A program made the position numbers and the translations under genes. This document shows positions 54,018 through 61,585 of a stretch of DNA of 64,000 nucleotides, piece by piece. The notes beneath the pieces were generated by a model. The model ran no database searches and was not told where the DNA came from. It saw only the letters and a list, made by a program, of their open reading frames with translations. Position 1 is the first letter of the stretch. Each line of letters begins with the position of its first letter. Where the stretch lies: positions 1-64,000 of the forward strand of contig CAZNHL010000009.1 of NCBI GenBank assembly GCA_964572965.1, read 5' to 3'. The stretch comes from CAZNHL01 sp964572965 (lineage in GTDB: Bacteria; Bacteroidota; Bacteroidia; Cytophagales; UBA9547).

Positions 54018-55658
54018 CCATATCTTACCTTCGGGGTATATAAGACCCTTCATTCTAAGTTTTTGGAGATTGTTTTTTATTTTATTGCTTTTTTGAGCCG
54101 GATCTAATACATCTGGAAGTTTATCTAAAAGTACTTTTTCAAAATCTTCTCTTTTACCTTCCTTAAACTTTTTCAGATAATCCAGAATAATCTTCTGACA
54201 ATACCCATCATCAATACCTCGCTGTTTTATATAATCGGCCTTGTCACCGGTTACTCTGGCTACCGTAGCTGAAATATGAAAGTTTGGTTTTCTTCCTTCT
54301 ATTAAGCTCTTTGCTTTTAGTTGATTAATTTCATCATTATTTAAGCTTTTGGACTTGGAAACTTTATCCAGAGCGATAATATCTATCAAACTAAGGTCTG
54401 GTATAGCTGCTACTTTTCTGGCATAGTTAATATCCACTACTTTACCTGTCACGGTTAACTTTACTGTATTGGGCGAAAATTCGTAATCGGGTAAAGGAAA
54501 AAATTTCTTGCGCTGAATATTAAACATCCTTTTAATACCACTGCCAATAGCATCAATCATATTCAGATTAATCATTGCTTCTACTAAAAACGGATTGCGG
54601 TATGTAGGTTCTGGTGCATCGGAAATAACTACTTCCTCCACACTTGCCGGAATAAACTTTCCTGAGTTGATAAATACCAGTTTACCATCTTCATGTTCAA
54701 CTACATTTATTTTACCCCCAAGTGTATAATCCTGATGCGCAATACAGTTGTTTAAAGCTTCTCTTACTATATATGGATCATATTGATCTACTTCCTCAGG
54801 AAATAAACTACCGTCTGTAATATAGCGATACTTCAGGTTTCTGATTTTTTTATATACTTCTTCTGTATTTAATAATAACGGACAGGTAAAATGCTGGTAG
54901 TCTTTCTCTAGGTTATCGCTATCTCGAAGAATCCATGAAACTTTTGCTGTAGAGGGGTTAATAAAGTGTTCTGATTCTGACTTGCCCAACAACAAAATAG
55001 CAGTGCGGGTAATTTTCCCTTTAATACACACTTTTGATTTATTCAGAAAAGTGATATCGTCCCATTGGTCAATTTCACTCACCAAATGGCTGTTTTTCTT
55101 TTTATATGACTCACGGGCTTTATGAATGGCTTCTGAAGACAAATCGTCAAATGTTGCATCGTCAATAATTGCGGCGCTCCAATCTTCTCCTTTTGTTTGT
55201 TCACGAATACGCTCTACTTCTTCAAGATTCAGGGCATTCAACTCTTCACCGTCACGGCCATAATAATGTCCCTTCCAGGAAATGGGAATGCCTTTTGGTG
55301 CCGCAGGGATTTCAAATAATACAACTCTGCCGTTTGGTGTATTTGTCTCGTAAATTTCTATAAAAGTAATTCTGCCAGTGGTATGGTTTGCCAGCTCTGC
55401 CTTAAGACTGTCTAAATCATTATGATGAACTCTAAATTGAGAGCCTACGATACTTTTGTCGCTATCCTTCACTCCAAAAACCAGCCAAGCCGAGCGTTTG
55501 CCTTTTAAATTAGCTTCATTACAAAGAGCAGAAAAATACTTCCCTAGTTTATTAGAATCAAACTGATTATTCGCTTCTTTAAACTCCACCACTTCGTTTT
55601 CATACCCTTGCGAACAAAGTGATTGCAAAATGTCTTGTATTTCTGCCGGATTTCTCAT
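54000..55658 (-). CDS. AlbA_2 (Schlafen-like) ATP-binding regulator
   Basis: 552 residues. The N-terminal AlbA_2 domain reads EVVEFKEANNQFDSNKLGKYFSALCNEANLKGKRSAWLVFGV. A GHKL-type ATPase region follows (DPYIVREALNNCIAHQDYTLGGKINVVEHEDGKLVFINSGKF, then NLNMIDAIGSGIKRMFN). The C-terminal segment is helical and could be a winged helix. These proteins are listed as putative transcriptional regulators or RNA-binding proteins; real targets are unknown. It carries 11-bp repeats at its 3' edge. Confidence 0.9.
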   Translation of the reverse strand: MRNPAEIQDILQSLCSQGYENEVVEFKEANNQFDSNKLGKYFSALCNEANLKGKRSAWLVFGVKDSDKSIVGSQFRVHHNDLDSLKAELANHTTGRITFIEIYETNTPNGRVVLFEIPAAPKGIPISWKGHYYGRDGEELNALNLEEVERIREQTKGEDWSAAIIDDATFDDLSSEAIHKARESYKKKNSHLVSEIDQWDDITFLNKSKVCIKGKITRTAILLLGKSESEHFINPSTAKVSWILRDSDNLEKDYQHFTCPLLLNTEEVYKKIRNLKYRYITDGSLFPEEVDQYDPYIVREALNNCIAHQDYTLGGKINVVEHEDGKLVFINSGKFIPASVEEVVISDAPEPTYRNPFLVEAMINLNMIDAIGSGIKRMFNIQRKKFFPLPDYEFSPNTVKLTVTGKVVDINYARKVAAIPDLSLIDIIALDKVSKSKSLNNDEINQLKAKSLIEGRKPNFHISATVARVTGDKADYIKQRGIDDGYCQKIILDYLKKFKEGKREDFEKVLLDKLPDVLDPAQKSNKIKNNLQKLRMKGLIYPEGKIWKMSKH

Positions 55659-55756
55659 GAGCCCATTGCTACTGTTTTTATTCTTACACCGTAGTTAAAG
55701 TTAAGCTTATTTATGGTTGCTGTATCTATCGTGTCAGGGTGTCAGGCATGATTTTA

Positions 55757-56086
55757 TTAATAGTTGTTACTCTGATCTCTATATTTTTCAACAAACTCAT
55801 TCGCTTCTCCTAGGTTTTCTGGATATTTAGCATAGGACGAGTATACTTTACAGCCTCTAATTATTTCCATTTTTTCATAAACATGATCATAGTCGAAACC
55901 ATTAGCTACTAAAAACCTAACTACTTCCCATTTCTGAGTTTCTGTTTTTTTAGGTGGTCGAAACCTGTGAGAAAGAAATACCATTGGCTTTCCACAATCA
56001 GGACAATTTGCAACTCGTCTATTATTGTAATCCGTTCCCTGACTAAACGATTTTCTACAGTCTAGGCAAACTACTTTATTACCCAT
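55757..56086 (-). CDS. Small zinc-ribbon protein
   Basis: 109 residues with two CxxC pairs, VCLDCRKSF and ANCPDCGKPM, that make a zinc ribbon. A basic middle (RFRPPKKTETQKWEV) follows. It starts 3 bases after the XRE gene upstream, so it is in one operon with two regulators. No specific family was recognised. A DNA- or RNA-binding role is inferred. Confidence 0.75.
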   Translation of the reverse strand: MGNKVVCLDCRKSFSQGTDYNNRRVANCPDCGKPMVFLSHRFRPPKKTETQKWEVVRFLVANGFDYDHVYEKMEIIRGCKVYSSYAKYPENLGEANEFVEKYRDQSNNY

Positions 56087-56089
56087 GTT

Positions 56090-56302
56090 TTACTTCAACT
56101 TATTAGGATTCAATAACTCCCTTATATCCACATTTAAGACCTCTGCAATCTGAAGTAAAGTCTCCAATGATGGTTGAGAGTCATTGGTACACCAACGAGA
56201 AATTGTAGCAGTATTCTTTCCTAGCTTAGTTGCCAGCCACTTGTTTGTTCTTTCCTGTTCGGCCAGTACAACCTTTATTCTATTTATCGATGTCTTTGAC
56301 AT
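56090..56302 (-). CDS. XRE-type helix-turn-helix regulator
   Basis: 70 residues; nearly all is a Cro/C1-type HTH (RIKVVLAEQERTNKWLATKLGKNTATISRWCTNDSQPSLETLLQIAEVLNVDIRELL). The ATG at 56302 is preferred; a GTG at 56311 overlaps the upstream stop. It lies 5 bases after another XRE gene and 3 bases before the zinc-ribbon gene. The partner toxin or target is not visible. Confidence 0.88.
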   Translation of the reverse strand: MSKTSINRIKVVLAEQERTNKWLATKLGKNTATISRWCTNDSQPSLETLLQIAEVLNVDIRELLNPNKLK

Positions 56303-56307
56303 AAAAA

Positions 56308-56538
56308 TCACTTTTCATTCTCAAAAAACCTACCTGTTGAAATTCCCAACCCTTCTGCCAAAAGCATAATAGTATTCAAGCTGGTATTGATTACCCCTGT
56401 TTCTATCCTCGCTATCTGACTAAGTGATATTCCCGTCCTGTGTGCTAACTCTTCCTGAGTAACACCTAGGGATTTACGGCATACTGCAAACTGTTTGCCG
56501 AATGCCTTTATCTTCTCTTTATTGACTGTTTTTCTCAC
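56308..56538 (-). CDS. XRE-type helix-turn-helix regulator
   Basis: 76 residues with a Cro/C1-type HTH: FGKQFAVCRKSLGVTQEELAHRTGISLSQIARIETGVINTSLNTIMLLAEGLGI. First gene of the three-gene XRE-XRE-zinc-ribbon operon. The two XRE proteins differ clearly in sequence. A decayed third one lies just upstream. Confidence 0.88.
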   Translation of the reverse strand: MRKTVNKEKIKAFGKQFAVCRKSLGVTQEELAHRTGISLSQIARIETGVINTSLNTIMLLAEGLGISTGRFFENEK

Positions 56539-56569
56539 AGGTCAAAGGTTAATAAAAAGTATCTATTCC

Positions 56570-56742
56570 TTAAACTTCAAACCTAAAAAGCAAATCAGGT
56601 TCTATGCCCATTCCTTTGCTTAGTGCATAAATAGTTGAAATTGTTGGGCTTCGTTCTCCTCTTTCCAGTCTGCTGATTTGTTTGGCATCTAATACTGTTA
56701 CCTTCAAATACTTTGATAACCTGAAAGTAATCTATTTCTCAA
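56570..56742 (-). pseudogene. Remnant of a third XRE regulator
   Basis: On the minus strand the frame ending at 56570 encodes VLDAKQISRLERGERSP, then TISTIYALSKGMGIEPDLLF, an obvious XRE domain C-terminal half. The N-terminal helix appears in another frame (LRNRLLSGYQSI) and ends at a stop. No complete ORF exists, so this is a frameshifted or truncated copy. It is upstream of the two intact XRE genes, in the same direction. Confidence 0.75.
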
Positions 56743-56744
56743 AT

Positions 56745-56760
56745 ACTACCAACTGGTAGT
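56745..56760. repeat. Small palindrome, operator candidate
   Basis: ACTACCA-AC-TGGTAGT, 7-bp arms with a 2-bp spacer, lies between the decayed XRE gene and the receiver-domain gene. It is a plausible binding site for an XRE repressor. Confidence 0.55.
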
Positions 56761-56811
56761 GGTCAAAGTGTTTCAGCTATAATATCTTTCCTCCATAGAA
56801 ATTATTATACT

Positions 56812-57200
56812 ATGGAAAAACACAAACCAGCTATCAGCATTATGCTGGTGGAGCGTGACGAACTGGCCTTGCAGGTATTAGTATGGCTTTTTGAGAAAAG
56901 CGGCTATCTCGGCGAGCTGCTGTTGTTTACAGATCCGGACAAAGCTGCGGAATACCTCAACACACATAAGCTGCCTGACCTGATTATCGCTGACTTTTCC
57001 TGAACAAAATGGAGGAATTTAGCTTTCTGCTGCGGGCACAGGAACTCGCTGCTTCGTGGAACAAGCCAATGGCTATTGTTATTCTGGGAGATTTCGCTGG
57101 TGATATACGGGAAGTATCTACTGTAATTGCTGATATCCATTTTGTGCTAAAACCGCTTACGCTTGATGTGGCTGAGAGGTGGATTGGGTTGCTACAGTAA
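56812..57200 (+). pseudogene. Frameshifted response-regulator receiver domain
   Basis: The first frame encodes about 63 residues ending DLIIADFS then stop. The second, beginning at 57009, continues MEEFSFLLRAQELAASWNKPMAIVIL...FVLKPLTLDVAERW. Together they form a CheY-like domain: the phospho-acceptor Asp in IIAD and the Lys in LKP. One extra C near 57000 would restore a single frame (DFSLNKMEEFS). There is no output domain. It could be a real frameshift or a sequence error. Confidence 0.7.
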
Positions 57201-57250
57201 GCGGCTTGCAAATCCTATGATCTGGCTTCGAGATTATAAATCCCGAAGAG

Positions 57251-57278
57251 CAATTTTGCAGCAGCAGCTGCAAAATTG
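57251..57278. repeat. Inverted repeat between the receiver and Fic 3 genes
   Basis: CAATTTTGCAG (57251-57261) and CTGCAAAATTG (57268-57278) with a 6-bp spacer. A second imperfect pair, CTTCGAGATT/AATCCCGAAG, lies just before it. Such GAGATTATAAATC-type sequences look like a dispersed intergenic element. Confidence 0.55.
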
Positions 57279-57338
57279 AACTAGACTAGAGTTGTGTTAC
57301 AAACATGTATCTCGTCAGTCCTCAAACTAGTTTGGTTT

Positions 57339-58412
57339 CTATCTTTTAGACAACAATTCAAACAAGCGTGTATTGATATAATAGTTTCCGGTTCCTAGTT
57401 TGGCTTTTTGCAAAAGGCCGTCTTCTGCCAGTTTGTTCAAATAGGAAGCTGCTGTTATTCTGGAAACTCCCAGATCATTCATCAGGAATTCTATTTTTGT
57501 ATAAGGGTGTTTGAATAAATTATTCAACAAATCCTGGCTGTAAAACTTATAGTTTTCCCGTAACTCATACTTATAGGTTTGCATCAGTTTTTTTATCTGG
57601 CCGATAAGCTCAATCGTTTCTTTAGAAGTTTCTTCTATGCCTTTGATCATAAAGAGTAGCCATTCTTCCCAATTTTTCTTATCACGCACTTCTTGAAGCA
57701 GTCTGTAATAATCTGCTTTGTGTTTGATAATATAGCTACTCAAATAGAGGATCGGTAAGTTTTGCAGGTTTTCGAGGATAAGATAGAGAATATTCACAAT
57801 CCGGCCAGTTCTGCCGTTTCCGTCATAAAATGGATGAATACTTTCAAACTGATAATGGATAACAGCCATTTTAACGAGTGCGTCATATTCACTGAATTCC
57901 TTGTTATTGATAAAGGACTCCAGGTTGGCCATCAGACTATCGATCTCATCATAACTTTGAGGAGGTGTATAAACAACTTCACCGGTTTGTGCATTTTTCA
58001 GGTTTGTGCCGGGCAGTTTTCTGAAGCCTGCTTTGTTTCGTTCCAATTCTTCCTGAATAATGAGAATGGTTTTATTGGTAATCAGCCCGCTTGCCGATGT
58101 CAGTTCAAAACCCTTCTTTAAGGCTGATATATAATTCTGCACTTCTTTAGCATTTAATGAATTGAGTGCTTCAAAATTCAACTCTGACTTATACAGATCG
58201 TCATGTGTCGTAATGATATTTTCAATAGCTGAACTGTCTTTTGCTTCCTGTAAACCAAGGGTATTGATAAGAATATGCTGGTTCGGAATTGTAGAGGCTA
58301 CTCCCTTCAATTCTGCCAAAGCAGCATGCGCAGCTGGCAGGCTCTTTAAAACCTTGATAGTCTCGAGATCATGCTTTACAGGTAACGGTTCTAATTTCCA
58401 GTTTGTCTCCAT
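57339..58412 (-). CDS. Fic family AMP-transferase with winged helix (Fic 3)
   Basis: 357 residues from the ATG at 58412 (METNWKLEPLPVKHD). An upstream in-frame start at 58475 would add 21 residues lying inside the palindrome array, so it is rejected. Fic motif HPFYDGNGRTGR (His193 in this numbering); inhibitory motif SSAIEN (Glu64, Asn65), so class II. The C-terminal region (LMNDLGVSRITAASYLNKLAEDGLLQK) is a winged-helix candidate. Four palindromes at a 41-bp period begin 5 bp upstream of the start codon. Confidence 0.92.
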   Translation of the reverse strand: METNWKLEPLPVKHDLETIKVLKSLPAAHAALAELKGVASTIPNQHILINTLGLQEAKDSSAIENIITTHDDLYKSELNFEALNSLNAKEVQNYISALKKGFELTSASGLITNKTILIIQEELERNKAGFRKLPGTNLKNAQTGEVVYTPPQSYDEIDSLMANLESFINNKEFSEYDALVKMAVIHYQFESIHPFYDGNGRTGRIVNILYLILENLQNLPILYLSSYIIKHKADYYRLLQEVRDKKNWEEWLLFMIKGIEETSKETIELIGQIKKLMQTYKYELRENYKFYSQDLLNNLFKHPYTKIEFLMNDLGVSRITAASYLNKLAEDGLLQKAKLGTGNYYINTRLFELLSKR

Positions 58413-58416
58413 AGTA

Positions 58417-58571
58417 CTATGTAAAGATTTTGCTGTTTTCTTTACATAGCAAAACCTATATGTAAAGAAAATCAATTTTTCTTTACATATGCAAAGTGTT
58501 ATGTAAAGATTTTGCCGTTTTCTTTACATAGCAAACCTCATATGTAAAGAAAAGTTAAAAATCTTTACAGA
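58417..58571. promoter_or_regulatory. Four 41-bp-spaced palindromes upstream of fic gene 3
   Basis: Each unit is TATGTAAAGA, an 11-bp spacer, then TCTTTACATA. Units lie at 58417-58449, 58458-58490, 58500-58530 and 58541-58571, so their centres (58433, 58474, 58515, 58556) are exactly 41 bp apart. The last right arm has one mismatch (TCTTTACAGA). The spacer sequences alternate in two types. The first unit ends 5 bp from the start codon, so binding there would block translation initiation or transcription. Confidence 0.9.
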
Positions 58572-58704
58572 TACCTATCTCTCACTTTTTTATCAAAAAC
58601 ACTCACCTTAAAAATTCTATTTTCTACCGCTTCAAATCAGTCTTTCACCGAAGTCCTGTTTCTACTGAAAAAATGCTGTTTTAAATTTTAAAAAAATTAA
58701 GAAG

Positions 58705-58866
58705 ATGCATAATCAAAAGGCCGGAACTAATCCTACTCAGAAGAAGCCAATCCGTAAAAAAAATGGTGTTGAACTAACGGCAAAGCGGGTAGTTAAAACG
58801 GGTACACACCTGCCCGTGATGCTGCAAGTCGGTGTTTTCGGGTTATTTTCTCCGCTAGGCTGGTAG
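58705..58866 (+). CDS. Possible small basic protein
   Basis: A 53-codon ORF, MHNQKAGTNPTQKKPIRKKN, then a hydrophobic C-terminal stretch (LPVMLQVGVFGLFSPLGW). A weak ribosome site (TTAAGAAG) precedes it. The 516-bp gap between Fic 3 and the next gene holds this, the palindrome array and little else. No support comes from homology, so it is a weak call. Confidence 0.3.
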   Translation: MHNQKAGTNPTQKKPIRKKNGVELTAKRVVKTGTHLPVMLQVGVFGLFSPLGW

Positions 58867-58928
58867 TGCGTTGCTATTCTATGAAGTAATTTGTTAATTG
58901 GCTTATTCCGGTTATAAATTCTACATAG

Positions 58929-59993
58929 ATGAAAGGTGCATCTCTCACGGCTTTGGTGCTGGTGTTTGTTTTGGCTGTTCTTGGTTTAACAGTCGCTTTT
59001 ACTTTTTTACACCCTTCAAAAAAGCTTTTCGGAAAAATAACCGTTGATGGCAGTAAAACTCTAGTGGTATCTGAGATTTCAGCATCCAGAAAATCCCGTT
59101 TCCTAAGTGTTGCCGATTCTTTGTTTTTCCGCTTCGATTCTCTGGCTAAAGTTTCAAAACCAATAATGGGTTATCGTTTTTGCATTGTGGGAAACTTTGA
59201 CAGCGACCAGATTGCTGATACATTGGTTGAATGTTATACTGATTCTTTGCTAAAAACGGAGGTAGCAAAATACGATGAAGTTTATGAATATGCAGATGTT
59301 TTGTACCGTGCCGGATACTACAATTACCAGTCATTTATGAAAGTAAAAGGTAAGTCAGACATTGCCCATTTACCGGGTGCTTTTCTTGGTTTTAGTTATG
59401 TGGAAAACTGTGGTGACCTGAACGGAGATCGGCGCGACGAGGTGTTTTGTGTCAAAAACCATGGTGGCTATTCAAATGTAACAACGGGGTATTTTTATAC
59501 ACTGACCGATACCGGCTGGGCTGAGCTAAACAGGACGGGTGTTTGGTTATGGATGTTTCCGCCGACACCAGGTGCCGCTATGGTTAGTTCTATGTTTGGC
59601 GCTTTTGAGTTTGGTTATACTGGCTCAGACAGTATGGATATAGCATTGGAAAAACAATTAAAGGAATTTCAGTATGTAGTGCGGAAGGGAAAATGTGCGG
59701 TGGAATTTGAATGTATGAGTTTCCTTGAAATGGACGAAGCGCTGGATGAAGATGACTATTACAAAAAGCGGTTTAAGAAAACTAAAACAGGCAACGAAAT
59801 ATTCCTGACAGACCAATATTATAAAGCATTGTCCTACCCTGCTTCTGTACTGAATATGACCGGTGACGATAAAGGAAATTATATTTTACCTATCAATGAC
59901 GGAGCTTCGTCTTTGCTGGTAAGGGTAAATACCTGCTCACCCGAATCACCGTTCAGGTTAAGGAAGAGTTTTAATAAAGTTTGGCTGCAATAA
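58929..59993 (+). CDS. Hypothetical membrane-anchored protein
   Basis: 354 residues. One N-terminal membrane helix (TALVLVFVLAVLGLTVAFTFL) and then a large extracytoplasmic region. Within it, CGDLNGDRRDEVFCVKNHGG is a calcium-binding-like DxNxDxxDE motif similar to FG-GAP/VCBS repeats, and FDSDQIADTLVEC echoes it. No family was firmly recognised. The extracytoplasmic placement is an inference. Confidence 0.7.
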   Translation: MKGASLTALVLVFVLAVLGLTVAFTFLHPSKKLFGKITVDGSKTLVVSEISASRKSRFLSVADSLFFRFDSLAKVSKPIMGYRFCIVGNFDSDQIADTLVECYTDSLLKTEVAKYDEVYEYADVLYRAGYYNYQSFMKVKGKSDIAHLPGAFLGFSYVENCGDLNGDRRDEVFCVKNHGGYSNVTTGYFYTLTDTGWAELNRTGVWLWMFPPTPGAAMVSSMFGAFEFGYTGSDSMDIALEKQLKEFQYVVRKGKCAVEFECMSFLEMDEALDEDDYYKKRFKKTKTGNEIFLTDQYYKALSYPASVLNMTGDDKGNYILPINDGASSLLVRVNTCSPESPFRLRKSFNKVWLQ

Positions 59994-60008
59994 CTCCGCG
60001 ATAAACTA

Positions 60009-60737
60009 TCAGTTATAATGGAGCTCCATTGTCCTTCCTCTAGACATGTATTTGATTTTGTCGAGCCGGAACCCTAAGGCTAGTGCAAAAACATTGGCGC
60101 TGCTACTCGGATAATTGTCGATAGCTAAATTTCCGGCAAAGGTTGTGTTGCTACTTTTTACAAGGTTATCGGGATACAGAATGCACTTTATATAGCTGTT
60201 TCTTAATGTGTATTGTAAAAAGACTGATGTATGAAAAACATCTACTCTGTCTGAGAACCATTCTGATTTCTTGGTTTTAGAATCATCCTGCCAGATTTTC
60301 TCTTTGTAGTTCATAAAGATATTCAGCTCTGCTCCTCCTGAAAGGTATGATTGCCGGCTAAGTTTTCCGAGTTTAACAGCCAGAGGAATCACAAGTGCAT
60401 AAATGCGCTTTTTTGTTTTTAGCTCCGTGCCTGCTGTGGCACCTGGTGCAAAATAAACCGGTCTGTCAATAAAACCAATATTGCGGACACCCAGCCCGGT
60501 ATATAAACCAAAGGATTTTGAAAGGTTAAAATGAAACTCATGCCCGGCATTAATCACAGGGGAAAATCTGATTTTATCGGTAATAGGTTCTCCATTCTGA
60601 TATGTATTTGAACCTGAAAACAGCATTTCCAGATAAGAATACTGCTCGAATTTTTTCTGACTGGCGTTAGCTGCTGTCTGTGAAAACCCTGCTTTACAAA
60701 TAAATAGTAAACAAACAATAATGCTGTATTTCTTCAT
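60009..60737 (-). CDS. Outer membrane beta-barrel-like protein
   Basis: 242 residues with a signal peptide (MKKYSIIVCLLFICKAGFSQ). Repeated strands with aromatic ends (FGLYTGLGVRNIGFI; RIYALVIPLAVKLGKL; SSANVFALALGFRLDKIKY) resemble the outer-membrane beta-barrel proteins (PorT-like or OMP_b-brl) common in Bacteroidota. Function is unknown. It is a single gene, convergent with the one at 58929. Confidence 0.75.
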   Translation of the reverse strand: MKKYSIIVCLLFICKAGFSQTAANASQKKFEQYSYLEMLFSGSNTYQNGEPITDKIRFSPVINAGHEFHFNLSKSFGLYTGLGVRNIGFIDRPVYFAPGATAGTELKTKKRIYALVIPLAVKLGKLSRQSYLSGGAELNIFMNYKEKIWQDDSKTKKSEWFSDRVDVFHTSVFLQYTLRNSYIKCILYPDNLVKSSNTTFAGNLAIDNYPSSSANVFALALGFRLDKIKYMSRGRTMELHYN

Positions 60738-60916
60738 AAGTAGTTATTACCCGACATTTAACGAAGCCAAAAGGCTGAATATTATTGTATGAAATACACA
60801 CCCTGTGAACCGAAAAATCAGCCCCCAACTTTAGTTATCCGTTTTTCTGTGGTAATTCGGACGGACAGTTTCGGCAAGCACAATTACCACGGCCATACAT
60901 AAAATTTTTGAAATAT

Positions 60917-60938
60917 GAGACGCGATAAATCGCGTCTC
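60917..60938. repeat. Perfect palindrome after mgsA
   Basis: GAGACGCGAT-AA-ATCGCGTCTC, 10-bp arms and a 2-bp centre, 2 bases beyond the mgsA stop. It can act as a hairpin terminator, though no T-run follows. Similar GAGACGCGAT palindromes are known as dispersed repeats in several genomes. Confidence 0.7.
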
Positions 60939-60940
60939 CT

Positions 60941-61378
60941 CTATATAGTTTTTCTTTTTGTGTATTTTTCGTAATCGGGCATTGCTATCTGATATTTTTC
61001 TTTGAAAAAAGGTGATGTAATAAGAAAGTCGGCTGTGGAGCGGCTGCATGCCAATGGTATATTCCAGACAGCTGCCAGTCTTAGTAATGCTTTAATATCC
61101 GGATCGTGCGGAAGGGCTTCCATCGGATCCCAGAAGAAAATGACGATATCTATCTTTCCTTCGGCGATCATGGCGCCAATTTGCTGATCGCCTCCAAGCG
61201 GCCCGCTCAGAAGTTTATTTACCGGAAAGTTCAGGGCTTTTTCGATCAGGCTGCCGGTGGTTCCTGTTGCGTGCAGTTCATGGTTAGTTAATGTTGATTC
61301 ATTACGTATTGCCCAGTCAACCAGCTCCTGCTTTTTATTGTCATGCGCAATAAGCGCTACTCTTTTTCTTTCTCTCAT
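60941..61378 (-). CDS. mgsA: Methylglyoxal synthase
   Basis: 145 residues. It converts dihydroxyacetone phosphate to methylglyoxal and phosphate, a bypass of lower glycolysis. The family core is GPLGGDQQIGAMIAEG with the catalytic Asp, followed by IDIVIFFWDPMEALPHDPDIKALLRLA and CSRSTADFLITS. The length is typical. It is monocistronic. A 15-bp palindrome overlaps its promoter region, so a repressor site is likely. Confidence 0.95.
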   Translation of the reverse strand: MRERKRVALIAHDNKKQELVDWAIRNESTLTNHELHATGTTGSLIEKALNFPVNKLLSGPLGGDQQIGAMIAEGKIDIVIFFWDPMEALPHDPDIKALLRLAAVWNIPLACSRSTADFLITSPFFKEKYQIAMPDYEKYTKRKTI

Positions 61379-61397
61379 CTGAAATTGATAATGGATT

Positions 61398-61420
61398 CAC
61401 AACAGTGTTGTGTCAAAATA
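61398..61420 (-). promoter_or_regulatory. Promoter and palindromic operator of mgsA
   Basis: On the minus strand a TATTTTG box (61414-61420) is followed within 2 bases by CACAACA-C-TGTTGTG (61398-61412), a perfect 7-1-7 palindrome placed over the expected start of transcription. The mgsA ATG is 20 bases further on. Confidence 0.5.
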
Positions 61421-61534
61421 AACACTATTTTTAGAGAAATGGCATTTGTGTGTCTGTTATTTTTAAGCCTGCCAGCCAAATTTAGAATATTAACCCTACG
61501 ATTCTTACGGAAGCTCTAATCTGACATGTGTATA

Positions 61535-61568
61535 AAAGGCCCCGCAAAAAATATTTACGAGGCCCTTT
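61535..61568 (-). terminator. Possible terminator of the ene-reductase gene
   Basis: An imperfect stem AAAGGGCCTCG ... GCGGGGCCTTTT on the minus strand, with one internal mismatch and a T-rich tail. It lies 18 bases past the stop. Confidence 0.55.
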
Positions 61569-61585
61569 GGGTTTATCCACATTAC

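Noticed and set aside
48524..58412. Classical toxin-antitoxin (Fic/Doc-Phd type) loci
   Set aside because: All three Fic proteins carry an internal inhibitory motif and no small antitoxin gene is adjacent.
58417..58571. CRISPR array
   Set aside because: Although the period is constant, units are palindromic operators with short, recurring spacers, only four copies, and no cas genes.
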